DNA of 64,000 nucleotides from Ruegeria sp. HKCCA6707 (GCF_013033515.1 NZ_WQEG01000001.1:930001-994000); one strand, 5' to 3'. Shown: positions 28,168 through 37,796, counted from the stretch's first letter. Notes: generated by a model from the sequence alone, not told the origin. Made by a program: numbers and translations.

Positions 28168-28386
28168 TCAGCTGTCCTGACGCATGCGCCAGAGTTGAAA
28201 AATGTTGACGCCCGCATAAATGAACCCCGCCAGCGCGGCGAAATCAAAAAGCAGTGCATAGCGGCCCGGCAGACCCAACTGCGGACCAATAAAGGACATG
28301 GCAAGCCAAAGCAGCATCGTCACCGCGATGACGATACCGATATGGCGACCCTTGCGGGCTATGGCCTGTTCCTTGTCCTTATCCAT
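28168..28386 (-). CDS. DUF5337 small membrane protein
   Basis: 72 residues with a charged N-terminus (MDKDKEQAIARKGRHIG) and two membrane helices (IVIAVTMLLWLAMSFIG and YALLFDFAALAGFIYAGVNIF). It matches the Rhodobacteraceae family DUF5337, regularly found between nuoE and nuoF. The small size, hairpin topology and conserved place suggest an accessory subunit or assembly factor of complex I; this is inference. It lies 32 nt after nuoE. Confidence 0.75.
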   Translation of the reverse strand: MDKDKEQAIARKGRHIGIVIAVTMLLWLAMSFIGPQLGLPGRYALLFDFAALAGFIYAGVNIFQLWRMRQDS

Positions 28387-28418
28387 CTCATCCCGACGCC
28401 CCGGATGGGCATCCTGTC

Positions 28419-29510
28419 TTAGTCTTCGTAAGTGCCGTCTTTCTTGGCACGTTTGGCAAATTCGGTCTCTTCCCCAGCGGCCAGTTTCGCCGCCTGTTCG
28501 ATCCAGCCGTCACGCTCGATGCGGCCCTTGAACTTGAGGCGGCTGTCGACCCAGGCCACCTGTTCCGGTGTCCAGGCAGCAATCTGGTCAAAGTGGTAAA
28601 AGCCCAAAGCGTTCAGCGTCTGTTCAAGCTTTGGCCCGACGCCTTTCAACATCTTGAGGTCATCTGCCTTGCCATCCCGCGCTGCGGTCAATGTCTCGGG
28701 CTGCGCCTCTTTCGCCTCTTGCGCCTGTTTCACCGCAGGTTTTGCGGGTGCAGGCGCTTTGGGTGGTTTCGGTGCCGATTTGGTCGCGGCTGCCTTGCCA
28801 TCCTTGCCCAGCCACGGGGTCAGGATCGGCACCTCTGTCCCGTCGATGCGCTTGACCGTGTCACCCAGATCGGTCGCCAGCGCGACACTGGCATTGTATT
28901 GCGGCTTGCCCGCCTCATGGTCGGTCAGGCTGGTCAGCCCGCTTTTCGGCTCTGCCGCATAGCGCCCGTTCTGAGGGCCTGGGGTCGGAACCTGACCAGC
29001 GGCCAGAGCGTCAATGATCTTGCCAAAACTCTCAGCGGTCAGATCTTCGTAATAATCCTTGCCGATCTGCGCCATCGGTGCGTTGGCGCATGATCCCAGG
29101 CACTCGACCTCTTCCCAGCTTAGCTTGCCATCGGCAGACAGCACATGCGGCTTGGCGGCGATCTTGTCCTTGCAGACCGCAATCAGGTCCTCGGCCCCGC
29201 AGATCATGCAGGAGGTCGTTCCACAGACCTGTATATGCGCCACTGAACCCACCGGTTGCAGTTGGAACATGAAATAAAACGAGGCCACCTCAAGCACGCG
29301 GATATAGGCCATGCCCAGCATGTCAGCGACGGATTCAATTGCCGGACGGGTCAGCCACCCTTCCTGTTCCTGCGCGCGCCACAGCAGAGGGATCACCGCG
29401 CTGGCCTGACGGCCTTCGGGATATTTGGTAATCTGCGCTTCGGCCCATTGCTGGTTGGCAGCAGTGAAGGCGAAGGTATCGGGTTGTTCGGGGTGAAGAC
29501 GGCGGAGCAT
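28419..29510 (-). CDS. nuoE: NADH-quinone oxidoreductase subunit E with HhH-type C-terminal extension
   Basis: 363 residues, about twice the usual 160-240. Residues 1-170 are the normal thioredoxin-like [2Fe-2S] domain with ligands in [12 protein letters not shown] and LGSCANAP (cluster N1a). Then follows an Ala/Pro/Lys-rich linker (about 230-285) and a C-terminal module [20 protein letters not shown]...[17 protein letters not shown], a helix-hairpin-helix-like domain that, from memory, also ends ribosomal protein L21 in Rhodobacterales. The ATG at 29510 overlaps the preceding TAA (TAATG). Confidence 0.94.
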   Translation of the reverse strand: MLRRLHPEQPDTFAFTAANQQWAEAQITKYPEGRQASAVIPLLWRAQEQEGWLTRPAIESVADMLGMAYIRVLEVASFYFMFQLQPVGSVAHIQVCGTTSCMICGAEDLIAVCKDKIAAKPHVLSADGKLSWEEVECLGSCANAPMAQIGKDYYEDLTAESFGKIIDALAAGQVPTPGPQNGRYAAEPKSGLTSLTDHEAGKPQYNASVALATDLGDTVKRIDGTEVPILTPWLGKDGKAAATKSAPKPPKAPAPAKPAVKQAQEAKEAQPETLTAARDGKADDLKMLKGVGPKLEQTLNALGFYHFDQIAAWTPEQVAWVDSRLKFKGRIERDGWIEQAAKLAAGEETEFAKRAKKDGTYED

Positions 29511-30073
29511 TAGTTCTCTTTCGAGCTTGTCGGTGACCATTTACCAGCTTGGTCACGTTTGGCTGCATGGTTCTGTTCTAGCACCAGAATCGCAAGAGCA
29601 AAGTCGGAGGAAGAAAGGTCGAAGTTCCCTCCAATTTCTTCGAACAATTCCTGAGTCGTGAAACGGCCCGGATGCTTTAGAATTTCGGCAAACGCATCAC
29701 GCGCGGCCCGGTTTCCTCTTATGTTATCTGCAACTGCCCCAACAGTTATATCTCTGGGGATTTGAACGATACCGTAGTGGTCAGGAAACACTTGTCCTAT
29801 GGTCCCATCAGCAACCATTTCCATCAGAACGCTTCGAACAGAAGGTAAACTCAATTCGTTTTTCTTAATTTCGATGTTTTGATCGAAAGAACTTGCCCGC
29901 AGCTGTTCTGTGACTTGGCTAGTTGAGAGGAATTGTTCAGACGTCATCAGCACTTGGTGGATGGCAAGCTTACGCCAGTGATCAGTTTTCTGAGCACGCG
30001 AAAGCTCCTTCGCTCGTTGACGAGACACGACAAACTCCTTTGCCGACCAAATTGCACCGATCAACGCAGCCAC
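29510..30073 (-). CDS. Unknown protein between nuoD and nuoE (tandem winged-helix-like)
   Basis: 187 residues from the GTG at 30073 (AAGGA 10 nt upstream). A short hydrophobic N-terminus ([16 protein letters not shown]) could anchor it; the frame is open upstream to a CTG that overlaps the nuoD stop (CTGA) and would add a longer hydrophobic helix. The rest is soluble with two helix-rich blocks ([20 protein letters not shown] and [20 protein letters not shown]), each followed by a hairpin-like stretch, reminiscent of winged helices. No family recognised. The DNA is clearly AT-richer than neighbouring nuo genes, suggesting later acquisition. It ends in TAATG with nuoE. Confidence 0.6.
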   Translation of the reverse strand: MAALIGAIWSAKEFVVSRQRAKELSRAQKTDHWRKLAIHQVLMTSEQFLSTSQVTEQLRASSFDQNIEIKKNELSLPSVRSVLMEMVADGTIGQVFPDHYGIVQIPRDITVGAVADNIRGNRAARDAFAEILKHPGRFTTQELFEEIGGNFDLSSSDFALAILVLEQNHAAKRDQAGKWSPTSSKEN

Positions 30074-30114
30074 AGTTAGTACATCCTTCCCAAGCTCAAT
30101 AAACTCACTCCAAT

Positions 30115-31338
30115 TCAGCGATCAATCTCCCCGAACACAACGTCCATCGTCCCGATGATCGCCGCGACATCGGCCAATTGGTGGCCCTTGGCGACGTAAT
30201 CCATGGCTTGCAGGTGAAGGAAGCCCGGCGCGCGGAGTTTGGCGCGGTAGGGTTTGTTGGTGCCATCGGCGACCAGATAGACGCCGAATTCGCCTTTGGG
30301 GGCTTCGACGGCGGCATAGACCTCGCCTGCGGGCACGTGGAAGCCTTCGGTATAGAGCTTGAAGTGATGGATCAGGCTCTCCATCGAGGTCTTCATGTCC
30401 GAGCGTTTCGGCGGGGTGATCTTGCCGCGTGCCAGCACGTCTCCGGGGCAGTCGCGGATTTTGGCGATGGCCTGACGGATGATCAGCAGCGACTGGCGCA
30501 TTTCTTCCATCCGCACCAGATAGCGGTCATAGCAGTCGCCGTTTTTGCCGACGGGGATCTGGAACTCGAACTCGTCATAGCATTCATAGGGCTGCGCGCG
30601 GCGCAGATCCCACGCCAGACCCGAGCCACGGACCATCACGCCCGAAAACCCGTATTTCTGGATGTCATCCTCGGTCACCACGCCGATATCGGCGTTGCGC
30701 TGTTTGAAGATGCGGTTTTCGGTCAGCAGCCCGTCAATATCATCCAGCACAGACGGGAACTCATGGCTCCAGGCCTCGATATCATCCAGCAGTTCGGGCG
30801 GCAGGTCCTGATGGACACCACCGGGGCGGAAATAGGCGGCATGCAGGCGAGCCCCGCAGGCACGCTCGTAGAACACCATCAGTTTTTCGCGCTCTTCGAA
30901 TCCCCAAAGAGGCGGTGTCAAAGCACCCACATCCATCGCCTGCGTGGTCACGTTCAGCAGGTGGTTCAGGATGCGCCCGATCTCGGAGTAGAGCACACGG
31001 ATCAACGACCCTCGGCGCGGCACTTCCACACCGGTCAGCTTTTCGATGGCCAGACACCAGGCATGTTCCTGATTCATCGGCGCGACGTAATCCAACCGGT
31101 CGAAATAGGGCAGGTTTTGCAGGTACGTCCGGCTTTCCATCAGCTTTTCGGTGCCCCGGTGCAGCAAGCCGATATGCGGATCGCAGCGCTCGACGATCTC
31201 ACCGTCCAGTTCAAGCACCAAACGCAGAACACCATGCGCCGCAGGGTGTTGCGGGCCGAAGTTGATGTTGAAGTTGCGGATCTTCTGCTCGCCGCTCAGC
31301 GCGTCGGTGCTGCCGTCATCATATCTTGAGCCGTCCAT
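30115..31338 (-). CDS. nuoD: NADH-quinone oxidoreductase subunit D
   Basis: 407 residues, the 49-kDa subunit forming the quinone pocket with NuoB. Signatures: [36 protein letters not shown], and the C-terminal VVFGEIDR whose Asp/Arg are invariant. The ATG at 31338 overlaps the TGA of the 41-aa micro-ORF (TGATG); an in-frame TTG one codon upstream is less likely. Confidence 0.97.
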   Translation of the reverse strand: MDGSRYDDGSTDALSGEQKIRNFNINFGPQHPAAHGVLRLVLELDGEIVERCDPHIGLLHRGTEKLMESRTYLQNLPYFDRLDYVAPMNQEHAWCLAIEKLTGVEVPRRGSLIRVLYSEIGRILNHLLNVTTQAMDVGALTPPLWGFEEREKLMVFYERACGARLHAAYFRPGGVHQDLPPELLDDIEAWSHEFPSVLDDIDGLLTENRIFKQRNADIGVVTEDDIQKYGFSGVMVRGSGLAWDLRRAQPYECYDEFEFQIPVGKNGDCYDRYLVRMEEMRQSLLIIRQAIAKIRDCPGDVLARGKITPPKRSDMKTSMESLIHHFKLYTEGFHVPAGEVYAAVEAPKGEFGVYLVADGTNKPYRAKLRAPGFLHLQAMDYVAKGHQLADVAAIIGTMDVVFGEIDR

Positions 31339-31463
31339 CAACGCCCCCGTTTCTTCTTTTTCGCCTCAGTCCGAACCTGGACCTTTTCAGCGTCTTGTGC
31401 CTTGGCTGCCGCCCCGGCAAGCAGAACACCCAATGCGCCCAGTATGATCAGTTCCCCCAACAT
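31338..31463 (-). CDS. 41-aa single-pass membrane micro-protein between nuoC and nuoD
   Basis: ATG at 31463 to TGA at 31338-31340, which overlaps the nuoD ATG (TGATG). The peptide starts [17 protein letters not shown], one short hydrophobic helix, and ends in a strongly basic tail [13 protein letters not shown] lies about 10 nt upstream, inside the end of the preceding 57-aa ORF, from which it is separated by one base. No homologue recognised. The tight packing and hydrophobic-then-basic design argue for a real small membrane protein, maybe a complex I accessory subunit. Confidence 0.55.
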   Translation of the reverse strand: MLGELIILGALGVLLAGAAAKAQDAEKVQVRTEAKKKKRGR

Positions 31464-31464
31464 C

Positions 31465-31638
31465 TCAGCGACGCTCCAATTCCTGCAGTTTCAGACCAAC
31501 CCACCACAGCAGCGCGATGGTGCCAAACGGGATAAGGCAGAGCAGAGACCAATATTTGTTGATCCCGAAAAAGGGCAGGATCTTCAACATCGGAATGATG
31601 GTCAGCGCTGAAAGGATCAGCCACCAGATACTGCCCAT
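31465..31638 (-). CDS. 57-aa two-helix membrane micro-protein downstream of nuoC
   Basis: The ATG at 31638 overlaps the nuoC TAA (TAATG); TGA at 31465-31467. The peptide begins [20 protein letters not shown], followed by a loop with FFGINKYWS, a second hydrophobic helix (LLCLIPFGTIALLWWVGL) and a charged end KLQELERR. This hairpin with Trp clusters at the membrane borders is a convincing small membrane protein. No named family known to me. Position inside nuo suggests an accessory subunit or assembly factor. Confidence 0.65.
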   Translation of the reverse strand: MGSIWWLILSALTIIPMLKILPFFGINKYWSLLCLIPFGTIALLWWVGLKLQELERR

Positions 31639-32243
31639 TACTCTGCCTCCTGTTTCTCATCCCCCGGCAGAATGTAATTCGCGCCTTCCCAAGGGGACAT
31701 GAAATCAAACTGACGGTATTCCTGCACCAGCGACACAGGCTCGTAGACCACGCGCTTTTGCGCCTCGTCATAGCGGACTTCGGTATAGCCGGTGGTCGGG
31801 AAATCCTTGCGCAGCGGATAGCCGCGGAACCCGTAATCGGTCAGGATCCGACGCAGGTCCGGGTGGCCCGAGAACAGGATGCCGAACATGTCAAACACCT
31901 CACGCTCAAACCAGTTGGCCGAGGGGTGAACATCCACGATCGAGGGTACCATATCCTCTTCGCGCACCGAAACCCGCAAGCGGATTCGCTGGTTCTGGTA
32001 CATCGACAGGAAGTGGTAAACCACATCGAACCGTTTGGCCCGTTCGGGGTAATCAACGCCGGTGATGTCCACCAAGGTCGAGAATTTGCAAGCCTGATCG
32101 GATTTCAGGAATTCGACGAATTCCACCAGGTTCGACGGGGCCACATCCACGTTCAGTTCGCCATGGGTCACGTCCCAGGACAGAACGCAATCGGTCCGCT
32201 TCAGCTCAAGCTGCGCGCCGAGTTCTTTGAGTGCTTCACTCAT
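31638..32243 (-). CDS. nuoC: NADH-quinone oxidoreductase subunit C
   Basis: 201 residues, the 30-kDa subunit of the peripheral arm. Signature ERE(V)[37 protein letters not shown] is complete. The start [10 protein letters not shown] has a strong AGGAGG site and lies inside the 3' end of the ABM-like gene (8-nt overlap ATGAGTGA). Separate from nuoD, unlike the fused NuoCD of E. coli. Confidence 0.97.
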   Translation of the reverse strand: MSEALKELGAQLELKRTDCVLSWDVTHGELNVDVAPSNLVEFVEFLKSDQACKFSTLVDITGVDYPERAKRFDVVYHFLSMYQNQRIRLRVSVREEDMVPSIVDVHPSANWFEREVFDMFGILFSGHPDLRRILTDYGFRGYPLRKDFPTTGYTEVRYDEAQKRVVYEPVSLVQEYRQFDFMSPWEGANYILPGDEKQEAE

Positions 32244-32562
32244 TGCGTCCCTCCTGAAGAACTTCGTCATAAAACGTCGCCTCGGCATCGTATGACTTGA
32301 AAAACTTCGCCATAAAGTCAGGCATGACCGTCTTTTCGGCGTTTTGGCCAGCGTAAGCCACGATAGCCGCCATATCGCGCCATTTTGTCAGCACGACAAC
32401 GTGACACGGATCCTGCTCCCGTCTGACCAAGAACGAAACCGACAAGAACCCGTCCAACGCGCGCATTGCAGGCAAAGCTCGGGCACGGAATGTTTCGACC
32501 CAGCCCGGAACATCGTCCCGAGCAACAACGGCTTCCCAGCGCCTGACGACAGCAGCACTCAT
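32236..32562 (-). CDS. ABM-like (antibiotic biosynthesis monooxygenase fold) protein in nuo
   Basis: 108 residues with the dimeric alpha/beta-barrel pattern of ABM-domain proteins: a [41 protein letters not shown] first unit, [18 protein letters not shown], and a C-terminal [16 protein letters not shown] strand. Such domains oxidise aromatic compounds or simply bind ligands; no function can be set here. It is inserted between nuoB (ATGA overlap) and nuoC (8-nt overlap). Confidence 0.7.
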   Translation of the reverse strand: MSAAVVRRWEAVVARDDVPGWVETFRARALPAMRALDGFLSVSFLVRREQDPCHVVVLTKWRDMAAIVAYAGQNAEKTVMPDFMAKFFKSYDAEATFYDEVLQEGRNE

Positions 32563-33092
32563 CTGACAATCGTCCCGGTTCGGCGGATTTTGCGCTGCAA
32601 CTGCATCAGACCATAAAGCAGCGCCTCAGCCGTGGGGGGGCAGCCGGGGACATAGATGTCCACGGGCACAACGCGGTCGCAGCCACGCACGACCGAGTAG
32701 GAATAGTGGTAATACCCGCCCCCATTGGCGCAGGACCCCATCGAGATCACATAGCGCGGCTCGGGCATCTGGTCATAGACCTTGCGCAGCGCAGGCGCCA
32801 TCTTGTTGGTCAACGTTCCGGCCACGATCATCACGTCCGACTGACGTGGCGACGCACGCGGCGCGATGCCAAACCGTTCGGCGTCATAGCGCGGCATCGA
32901 GGTGTGCATCATCTCAACCGCGCAACACGCCAGACCAAAGGTCATCCAGTGCAGCGACCCGGTGCGGGCCCAATTGATGATGTCCTCGGTTGAGGTCAAC
33001 AGAAACCCTTTGTCCTGCAACTCGGCGTTCAGGGCCTGGGTGGCGACTTCCTTGTCGACGCCAGCGGTGTTTGCACCCGTCATCACTCCCAT
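32559..33092 (-). CDS. nuoB: NADH-quinone oxidoreductase subunit B (cluster N2)
   Basis: 177 residues from [11 protein letters not shown]; the ATG at 33083 (MTGANT), overlapping the nuoA TGA, is an alternative. Ligands of the terminal [4Fe-4S] cluster N2 are present: the vicinal Cys of [11 protein letters not shown], then GSCANGGG and [12 protein letters not shown]. It hands electrons to quinone at the NuoD interface. Confidence 0.97.
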   Translation of the reverse strand: MGVMTGANTAGVDKEVATQALNAELQDKGFLLTSTEDIINWARTGSLHWMTFGLACCAVEMMHTSMPRYDAERFGIAPRASPRQSDVMIVAGTLTNKMAPALRKVYDQMPEPRYVISMGSCANGGGYYHYSYSVVRGCDRVVPVDIYVPGCPPTAEALLYGLMQLQRKIRRTGTIVR

Positions 33093-33448
33093 TCCAGGGC
33101 CCCCTTCTTCCATTCATAGGCAAAGCCAATGGTCAGAACACCCAGGAACACCATCATCGACCAGAAGCCGACATCGCTGATGTCGCGGAAGCCAACGGCC
33201 CAGGGGAACAGGAAGGCGATTTCCAGATCAAAGATGATGAAGAGAATCGACACCAGATAAAATCGGACGTCGAATTTCATCCGCGCATCGTCGAACGCGT
33301 TGAAACCACATTCATATGCGCTGACCTTTTCGGGGTCGGGATTGCGGACAGCCAGCACCACAGCGGCAAGAATCAGGACGATTCCAAGACCAATGGCCAC
33401 GGCCAGAAACACCAGAATCGGGAGGTACTCCCGCAGCAGGTCTTCCAC
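33083..33448 (-). CDS. nuoA: NADH-quinone oxidoreductase subunit A
   Basis: 121 residues from GTG at 33448, which has AAGGAG 8 nt upstream; the longer open frame to 33493 lacks family similarity. Three membrane helices with the conserved loop [36 protein letters not shown] (Cys and acidic residues near the quinone cavity). First gene of the nuo operon. Confidence 0.97.
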   Translation of the reverse strand: MEDLLREYLPILVFLAVAIGLGIVLILAAVVLAVRNPDPEKVSAYECGFNAFDDARMKFDVRFYLVSILFIIFDLEIAFLFPWAVGFRDISDVGFWSMMVFLGVLTIGFAYEWKKGALEWE

Positions 33449-33513
33449 GTATAGCTCCTTTCCTGCGCTTGTCCCGAAAGGGCGCGCCGTCAATTGGCGA
33501 TTTGACAGGACAT

Positions 33514-33542
33514 TCTCTATCCCTGTGGGGTCAGAGGGTCAA
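33514..33542 (-). promoter_or_regulatory. Probable nuo operon promoter
   Basis: Reverse strand: -35 TTGACC (33537-33542), 17-base spacer, -10 TAGAGA (33514-33519). Transcription would start near 33507, giving a leader of about 60 nt before the nuoA GTG. The -35 matches the consensus 5 of 6, the -10 only 3 of 6. It is the only acceptable hexamer pair in the liuC-nuoA gap. Confidence 0.45.
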
Positions 33543-33548
33543 CTCAAC

Positions 33549-33571
33549 ACAACCCCGCAACGCGGGATTGT
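33549..33571 (-). terminator. Hairpin downstream of liuC
   Basis: Reverse strand: ACAATCCCGC, loop GTT, GCGGGGTTGT, a 10-bp stem with one T-G wobble, 60 nt after the liuC stop and just upstream of the proposed nuo promoter. The following run is weak in T, so termination may be partial. Confidence 0.45.
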
Positions 33572-33630
33572 TACAGATGTTAAGCTGAGGCCGTTTGCAG
33601 CGCTGGAAATTCAGACTTGATCAACCGGTG

Positions 33631-34407
33631 TTACGTCCAGCCAGGTTTTCTTTTGTCGAAAAAAGCAGCGATTCCTTCCTGCGCCTCTTCGGTTTCCCAT
33701 CGGGACACAAGCTGTTGAATGGTGTGGTCAATCACCGCATCATCAATGGTCGGGCCAAGCGACCGGACCAAGGCCTTGGCCGAGGCCACCGCACCCGGTG
33801 CGCAGGACAGATAGGGCTGAACCTCGGCCTCAATGGCCTCGGCCAACGCCTCTGCCGATACGGCGCGTGCCAACAAGCCCAGTTCCACCGCTTCTGCCGC
33901 ATCAAACAAACGGGCCGACATGAAAACGCGGCGCGCCCGTGCTTCGCCTATACGTGCGATCACATAGGGGCCAATCGTGGCCGGGATCAGGCCCAGGCGC
34001 GTCTCGGTCAATCCCATCCTCAGGCTATCCACCCCAATGGCCACGTCGCAGACCGAAGCCATCCCAACCCCACCACCAAAAGCATTGCCCTGCACCGCTC
34101 CGATCAGAGGCTTGGGTAGAATGTTCAGCGCATTCAGCATCTCGGCCAGCTTGCGGGCTTCGACAAACCGGGTCCGGGCATCGGCCGCCATCTGTGCCTG
34201 CATCCAGCTTAGATCACCACCAGCGCAAAAGCTCTTGCCCTGCGCGGCCAGAACCACAACGCGCACGGTATCATCGCGGGCCAGCCGATTGGCGGCTTCA
34301 ATCAATTCCGCGATCATCTGCGCCGACAGCGCGTTGTGCTTTTCCGGGCGCGCCAGGGTCAATGTGGCAACACCACGGGTATCGACAGACAATTCAAGGG
34401 TTTCCAA
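33631..34407 (-). CDS. liuC: Enoyl-CoA hydratase, likely methylglutaconyl-CoA hydratase
   Basis: 258 residues of the crotonase fold: AAQGKSFCAGGDLSWM (oxyanion hole) and QGNAFGGGVGMASVCDVAIG, with the acid/base Glu expected in the TETRLGLIPATIG segment. In the liu cluster it most likely hydrates 3-methylglutaconyl-CoA to HMG-CoA. The start is TTG at 34407 with GGAGAAAAG upstream, lying inside the 3' end of the kinase gene (14-nt overlap); no ATG fits. Last gene of the liu string. Confidence 0.85.
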   Translation of the reverse strand: METLELSVDTRGVATLTLARPEKHNALSAQMIAELIEAANRLARDDTVRVVVLAAQGKSFCAGGDLSWMQAQMAADARTRFVEARKLAEMLNALNILPKPLIGAVQGNAFGGGVGMASVCDVAIGVDSLRMGLTETRLGLIPATIGPYVIARIGEARARRVFMSARLFDAAEAVELGLLARAVSAEALAEAIEAEVQPYLSCAPGAVASAKALVRSLGPTIDDAVIDHTIQQLVSRWETEEAQEGIAAFFDKRKPGWT

Positions 34408-34936
34408 AACTTTTCTCCGCTTCCAGGTCCTGATCGACCGCCGCACGGATCAGCGCGACGGTTTGCGCGACAGACAACCGCGCCGTGTCGATATGGAGTG
34501 ATGCATTTGGCAAGGGGTCATATTCGCGTTTCAAAACGTCAGACCATGTGGGCCCTACCCAGCCTTCAAGATCCACGCGCCGCTCTTCCAACCGTGACCG
34601 ATGTGTCTGCGGGTCGGAACAGGTGAATTCAATATCCAAAAACCGCGCTCCTGTCTGCGTTGCCACGTCGCGCCAAGCCCCACGCGTCAGCGCAATGGGG
34701 TTCACACAATCAGCAATCACATCATAGCCCTGTTGCAGCGCCCCCGCCGCAATGGCTTGTGCCGCCGCATATCCCCCATCAGCAAGATCCGAGACCTGCA
34801 TGTGCGATGATCTCATGGCAGCTTCGATCTGATCTATCCACAACCACAACGCCCCGGTTTCTTGCGCCAGACTTCGAGCAATCGTGGTCTTTCCCACCCC
34901 GGGCAAGCCTGTGAAACTTATCAGAACAGGCATCAA
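34394..34936 (-). CDS. P-loop kinase-like ATPase in the liu operon
   Basis: 180 residues with Walker A GLPGVGKTT near residue 10, then a DQIEAAMR segment, IADCVNP (Walker B-like) and an RLEERR lid-like region. This is the layout of small-molecule kinases of the gluconate kinase/AAA_33 type. Substrate unknown. Start 34936 or 34933 (MM); it overlaps liuE upstream and liuC downstream, so it belongs to the leucine-degradation transcript, although no kinase step exists in that pathway. Confidence 0.7.
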   Translation of the reverse strand: MMPVLISFTGLPGVGKTTIARSLAQETGALWLWIDQIEAAMRSSHMQVSDLADGGYAAAQAIAAGALQQGYDVIADCVNPIALTRGAWRDVATQTGARFLDIEFTCSDPQTHRSRLEERRVDLEGWVGPTWSDVLKREYDPLPNASLHIDTARLSVAQTVALIRAAVDQDLEAEKSFGNP

Positions 34937-35787
34937 CCGCCTCGCATCGCCCGCGCCATTTCGGCAGCCTGTTCCAGAACCGAAGCATTCAACCCGGTCT
35001 CGTACCCCAACCGGTCCAGATGCGCGGCAACCGCTTCGGTCGCGACGTTCCCTGCCGCGCCGGGCGCGTAAGGACAGCCGCCCAATCCGCCCACCGCCGC
35101 ATCAAACACACGCACGCCCAGCGCCAGAGAGGCATCGATATTGTCGATGGCCCGCCCGTTCGTGTCATGGAAATGCCCCGCAAGCCGCGTCACTGGCACC
35201 CTTTCCCGCACTGCCAGCAACATATGCGCGATGGTATCCGGCGTCCCTTTTCCAATCGTATCGCCTAGCGAAATCTCATAGCACCCATGCGCGAATAAGG
35301 TATCTGCCACCTCGGCCACCTTCTCGGGTGGGGTCGGCCCGTCATAGGGGCAATCCGTCACGCAAGACACATAGCCGCGAACCGGCAGATCAATATGCCG
35401 CGCGGCCTCAAGGATCGGCACGAACCGCTCGATGGATTCGGCAATAGTTGCGTTGATATTGGCTTTCGAAAACCCCTCGGAGGCCGAAGCAAACACCGCA
35501 ATCTCATCAGCTTGTGCGGCCAAAGCGTCTTCGTATCCGCGCATATTCGGTGTCAACGCAGCATAGCGCACGCCATCCGCGCGTTTGACCCCGGCCAAAA
35601 CCTCGGCGCTGCCCGCCATCTGAGGCACCCATTTCGGAGAGACAAAGCTGGCGACCTCAATCCGGTTGAACCCCGCTTGGCTCAGGCAATCCACCAGTGC
35701 GATCTTCTCGGCAACCGGAATATCGCGCTTTTCGTTTTGAAGCCCATCCCGCGGCCCGACTTCAAAGATTTCGACGCGTTCACTCAT
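34933..35787 (-). CDS. liuE: Hydroxymethylglutaryl-CoA lyase
   Basis: 284 residues, TIM barrel of the HMGL family: FEVGPRDGLQNEK at the start (catalytic Arg/Asp), GDTIGKGTPD, GHFHDTNGRAIDN (metal His), and the signature GGLGGCPYAPGAAGNVATE with the catalytic Cys. It splits HMG-CoA into acetoacetate and acetyl-CoA, the last step of leucine degradation. It lies 77 nt after the MCC alpha gene; this short gap shows nothing else. Confidence 0.95.
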   Translation of the reverse strand: MSERVEIFEVGPRDGLQNEKRDIPVAEKIALVDCLSQAGFNRIEVASFVSPKWVPQMAGSAEVLAGVKRADGVRYAALTPNMRGYEDALAAQADEIAVFASASEGFSKANINATIAESIERFVPILEAARHIDLPVRGYVSCVTDCPYDGPTPPEKVAEVADTLFAHGCYEISLGDTIGKGTPDTIAHMLLAVRERVPVTRLAGHFHDTNGRAIDNIDASLALGVRVFDAAVGGLGGCPYAPGAAGNVATEAVAAHLDRLGYETGLNASVLEQAAEMARAMRGG

Positions 35788-35864
35788 GGCTTCACCTTCC
35801 CTGCTTCTTCTCGTTCCAAATACGGATGGCGCGACAGTGACACGCCAAGCGCGTTTCGAACAGC

Positions 35865-37796
35865 TTATGCATCATCCAACCGAACCAGCGCCGCACCTGC
35901 CTCGACCTGAGCACCTGCATCCGCCAGCACCTCGGCCACCACACCATCGCGGGCAGCCAGCAGGGAATGCTCCATCTTCATGGCTTCTAGAATGGCCAAA
36001 CGGTCGCCTTCCTTCACTGCCTGCCCCGCCGTGGCAAAGACGGCTTTGACCAGACCGGGCATCGGCGCTTCGATCACATTGGTATCGCCTGCTGCGCTGG
36101 CATCGCGATCCAGAGGGTCGACCATCTCGAACACCTGACCATAATCGTCGAACACGGTAATCCTGGATCCCGCCACCGCGACATTAGGCATAAGCTGTTC
36201 ATTTATGACCCATCCCTCGCCTTGGCGCAGCACGTCAAGCCGGTCACTGCCGATGGTCCAAACCTGCCGATCAGGGCCTTCGACCTGAACGTCCAGATCG
36301 ATGATCTCACCTTCACGTATCAATTGCACCGCCCGATGCAGAGAGCCCCACAAAGTGATCCCGGTCTCAGGGCCGGTTTCCGTCAGACCAAGCGCCGTCA
36401 TGGCTGCAGCAACCGAAGAAGCCTTGCTGGCCGGGGTCTCTTGCACCAGATCATCCAGGTCACGCCCAATCAGGCCCGTATCCACATCGCCCGCCGCAAA
36501 CCCGTTATGCCGAGTCAGCGCCCCCAGAAAGGCAAGGTTGGTCACGGTTCCGGCAACCTCTGTCCGGCGCAGCGCCCGGTGCAGGCTTTCCAACGCAACC
36601 GCGCGCGTCGGGCCATGCACCACAACCTTGGCAATCATCGGATCATACCAGGGGCTGATCGTGTCACCCGAGCGCACACCGCTATCGGCGCGGCATTCCG
36701 GTGGAAAACGCAAATGGGTCAGTGTACCGGTCGCGGGCAGAAAGCCCTTGGGTACGTCCTCGGCATACAGCCGTGCCTCGAAGGCATGACCGTTGATTTC
36801 AAGTTCGCTTTGCTGCTTGGGCAGGCTTTCTCCGGCCGCCACGCGCAATTGCCACTCGACCAAATCGACGCCGGTGATCGCCTCGGTCACCGGATGTTCG
36901 ACCTGCAATCGCGTGTTCATCTCCATGAACCAGAACCGATCCGGACGCAGCCCGTCCGAGGCATCAACGACGAACTCAACCGTGCCTGCACCCTTATACC
37001 CAATAGCCTCAGCCGCGCGCACACCCGCCTGCCCCATGGCCGCGCGCATCTCATCGGTCATGCCGGGCGCCGGAGCCTCTTCGATCACCTTCTGATGTCG
37101 CCGCTGCAACGAACAATCGCGTTCGAACAAATGCACGGCATGGGTGCCATCACCAAAGATCTGCACCTCGATATGGCGCGGCTTCGTGACGAATTTCTCG
37201 ACCAACACCGCATCGTTGCCGAAGGCCGTCTTGGCCTCGCCCCGCGCGCTGTCCAGAGCAGCCGAAAAATCCTCGGGCCGCTCAACCAGCCGCATCCCCT
37301 TGCCGCCACCGCCCGCAACCGCCTTGATCAGAACAGGGTAACCAATCGACGCGGCCTCACCCGCCAAATGCGCGGCATCCTGGTTATCTCCATGATAGCC
37401 GGGCACCACCGGCACACCCGCCTCTTCCATCAACGCCTTGGCCGCATCCTTGAGCCCCATCTGCCGGATCGCCTGAGCCGAAGGTCCAATGAATGTCAGC
37501 CCTGCGGCCTCAACAGCCTCAACGAAATCGGGGTTCTCAGACAGGAACCCATAGCCCGGATGAATCCCCTGCGCGCCCGACTGCAGCGCGACTTGAATGA
37601 TCACATCACCCTTAAGATAACTCTCAGCCGGAGCCGCCCCTCCGATATGCACTGCCTCATCAGCCATCTGCACATGTTTGGCTTGCGCATCCGCATCAGA
37701 ATAAACGGCCACGCAAGCCAAGCCCATCTTCTGAGCCGTCTCCATAACCCGACACGCAATCTCGCCACGGTTGGCAATCAGGATTTTATTGAACAT
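35865..37796 (-). CDS. liuD: Methylcrotonyl-CoA carboxylase, biotin-carrying alpha subunit
   Basis: 643 residues: biotin carboxylase N-domain ([15 protein letters not shown]), ATP-grasp ([37 protein letters not shown]), and a C-terminal biotinyl domain with [12 protein letters not shown], whose Lys is biotinylated by BirA. With the beta subunit it carboxylates 3-methylcrotonyl-CoA. Its ATG overlaps the macrodomain gene by 11 nt. Confidence 0.95.
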   Translation of the reverse strand: MFNKILIANRGEIACRVMETAQKMGLACVAVYSDADAQAKHVQMADEAVHIGGAAPAESYLKGDVIIQVALQSGAQGIHPGYGFLSENPDFVEAVEAAGLTFIGPSAQAIRQMGLKDAAKALMEEAGVPVVPGYHGDNQDAAHLAGEAASIGYPVLIKAVAGGGGKGMRLVERPEDFSAALDSARGEAKTAFGNDAVLVEKFVTKPRHIEVQIFGDGTHAVHLFERDCSLQRRHQKVIEEAPAPGMTDEMRAAMGQAGVRAAEAIGYKGAGTVEFVVDASDGLRPDRFWFMEMNTRLQVEHPVTEAITGVDLVEWQLRVAAGESLPKQQSELEINGHAFEARLYAEDVPKGFLPATGTLTHLRFPPECRADSGVRSGDTISPWYDPMIAKVVVHGPTRAVALESLHRALRRTEVAGTVTNLAFLGALTRHNGFAAGDVDTGLIGRDLDDLVQETPASKASSVAAAMTALGLTETGPETGITLWGSLHRAVQLIREGEIIDLDVQVEGPDRQVWTIGSDRLDVLRQGEGWVINEQLMPNVAVAGSRITVFDDYGQVFEMVDPLDRDASAAGDTNVIEAPMPGLVKAVFATAGQAVKEGDRLAILEAMKMEHSLLAARDGVVAEVLADAGAQVEAGAALVRLDDA

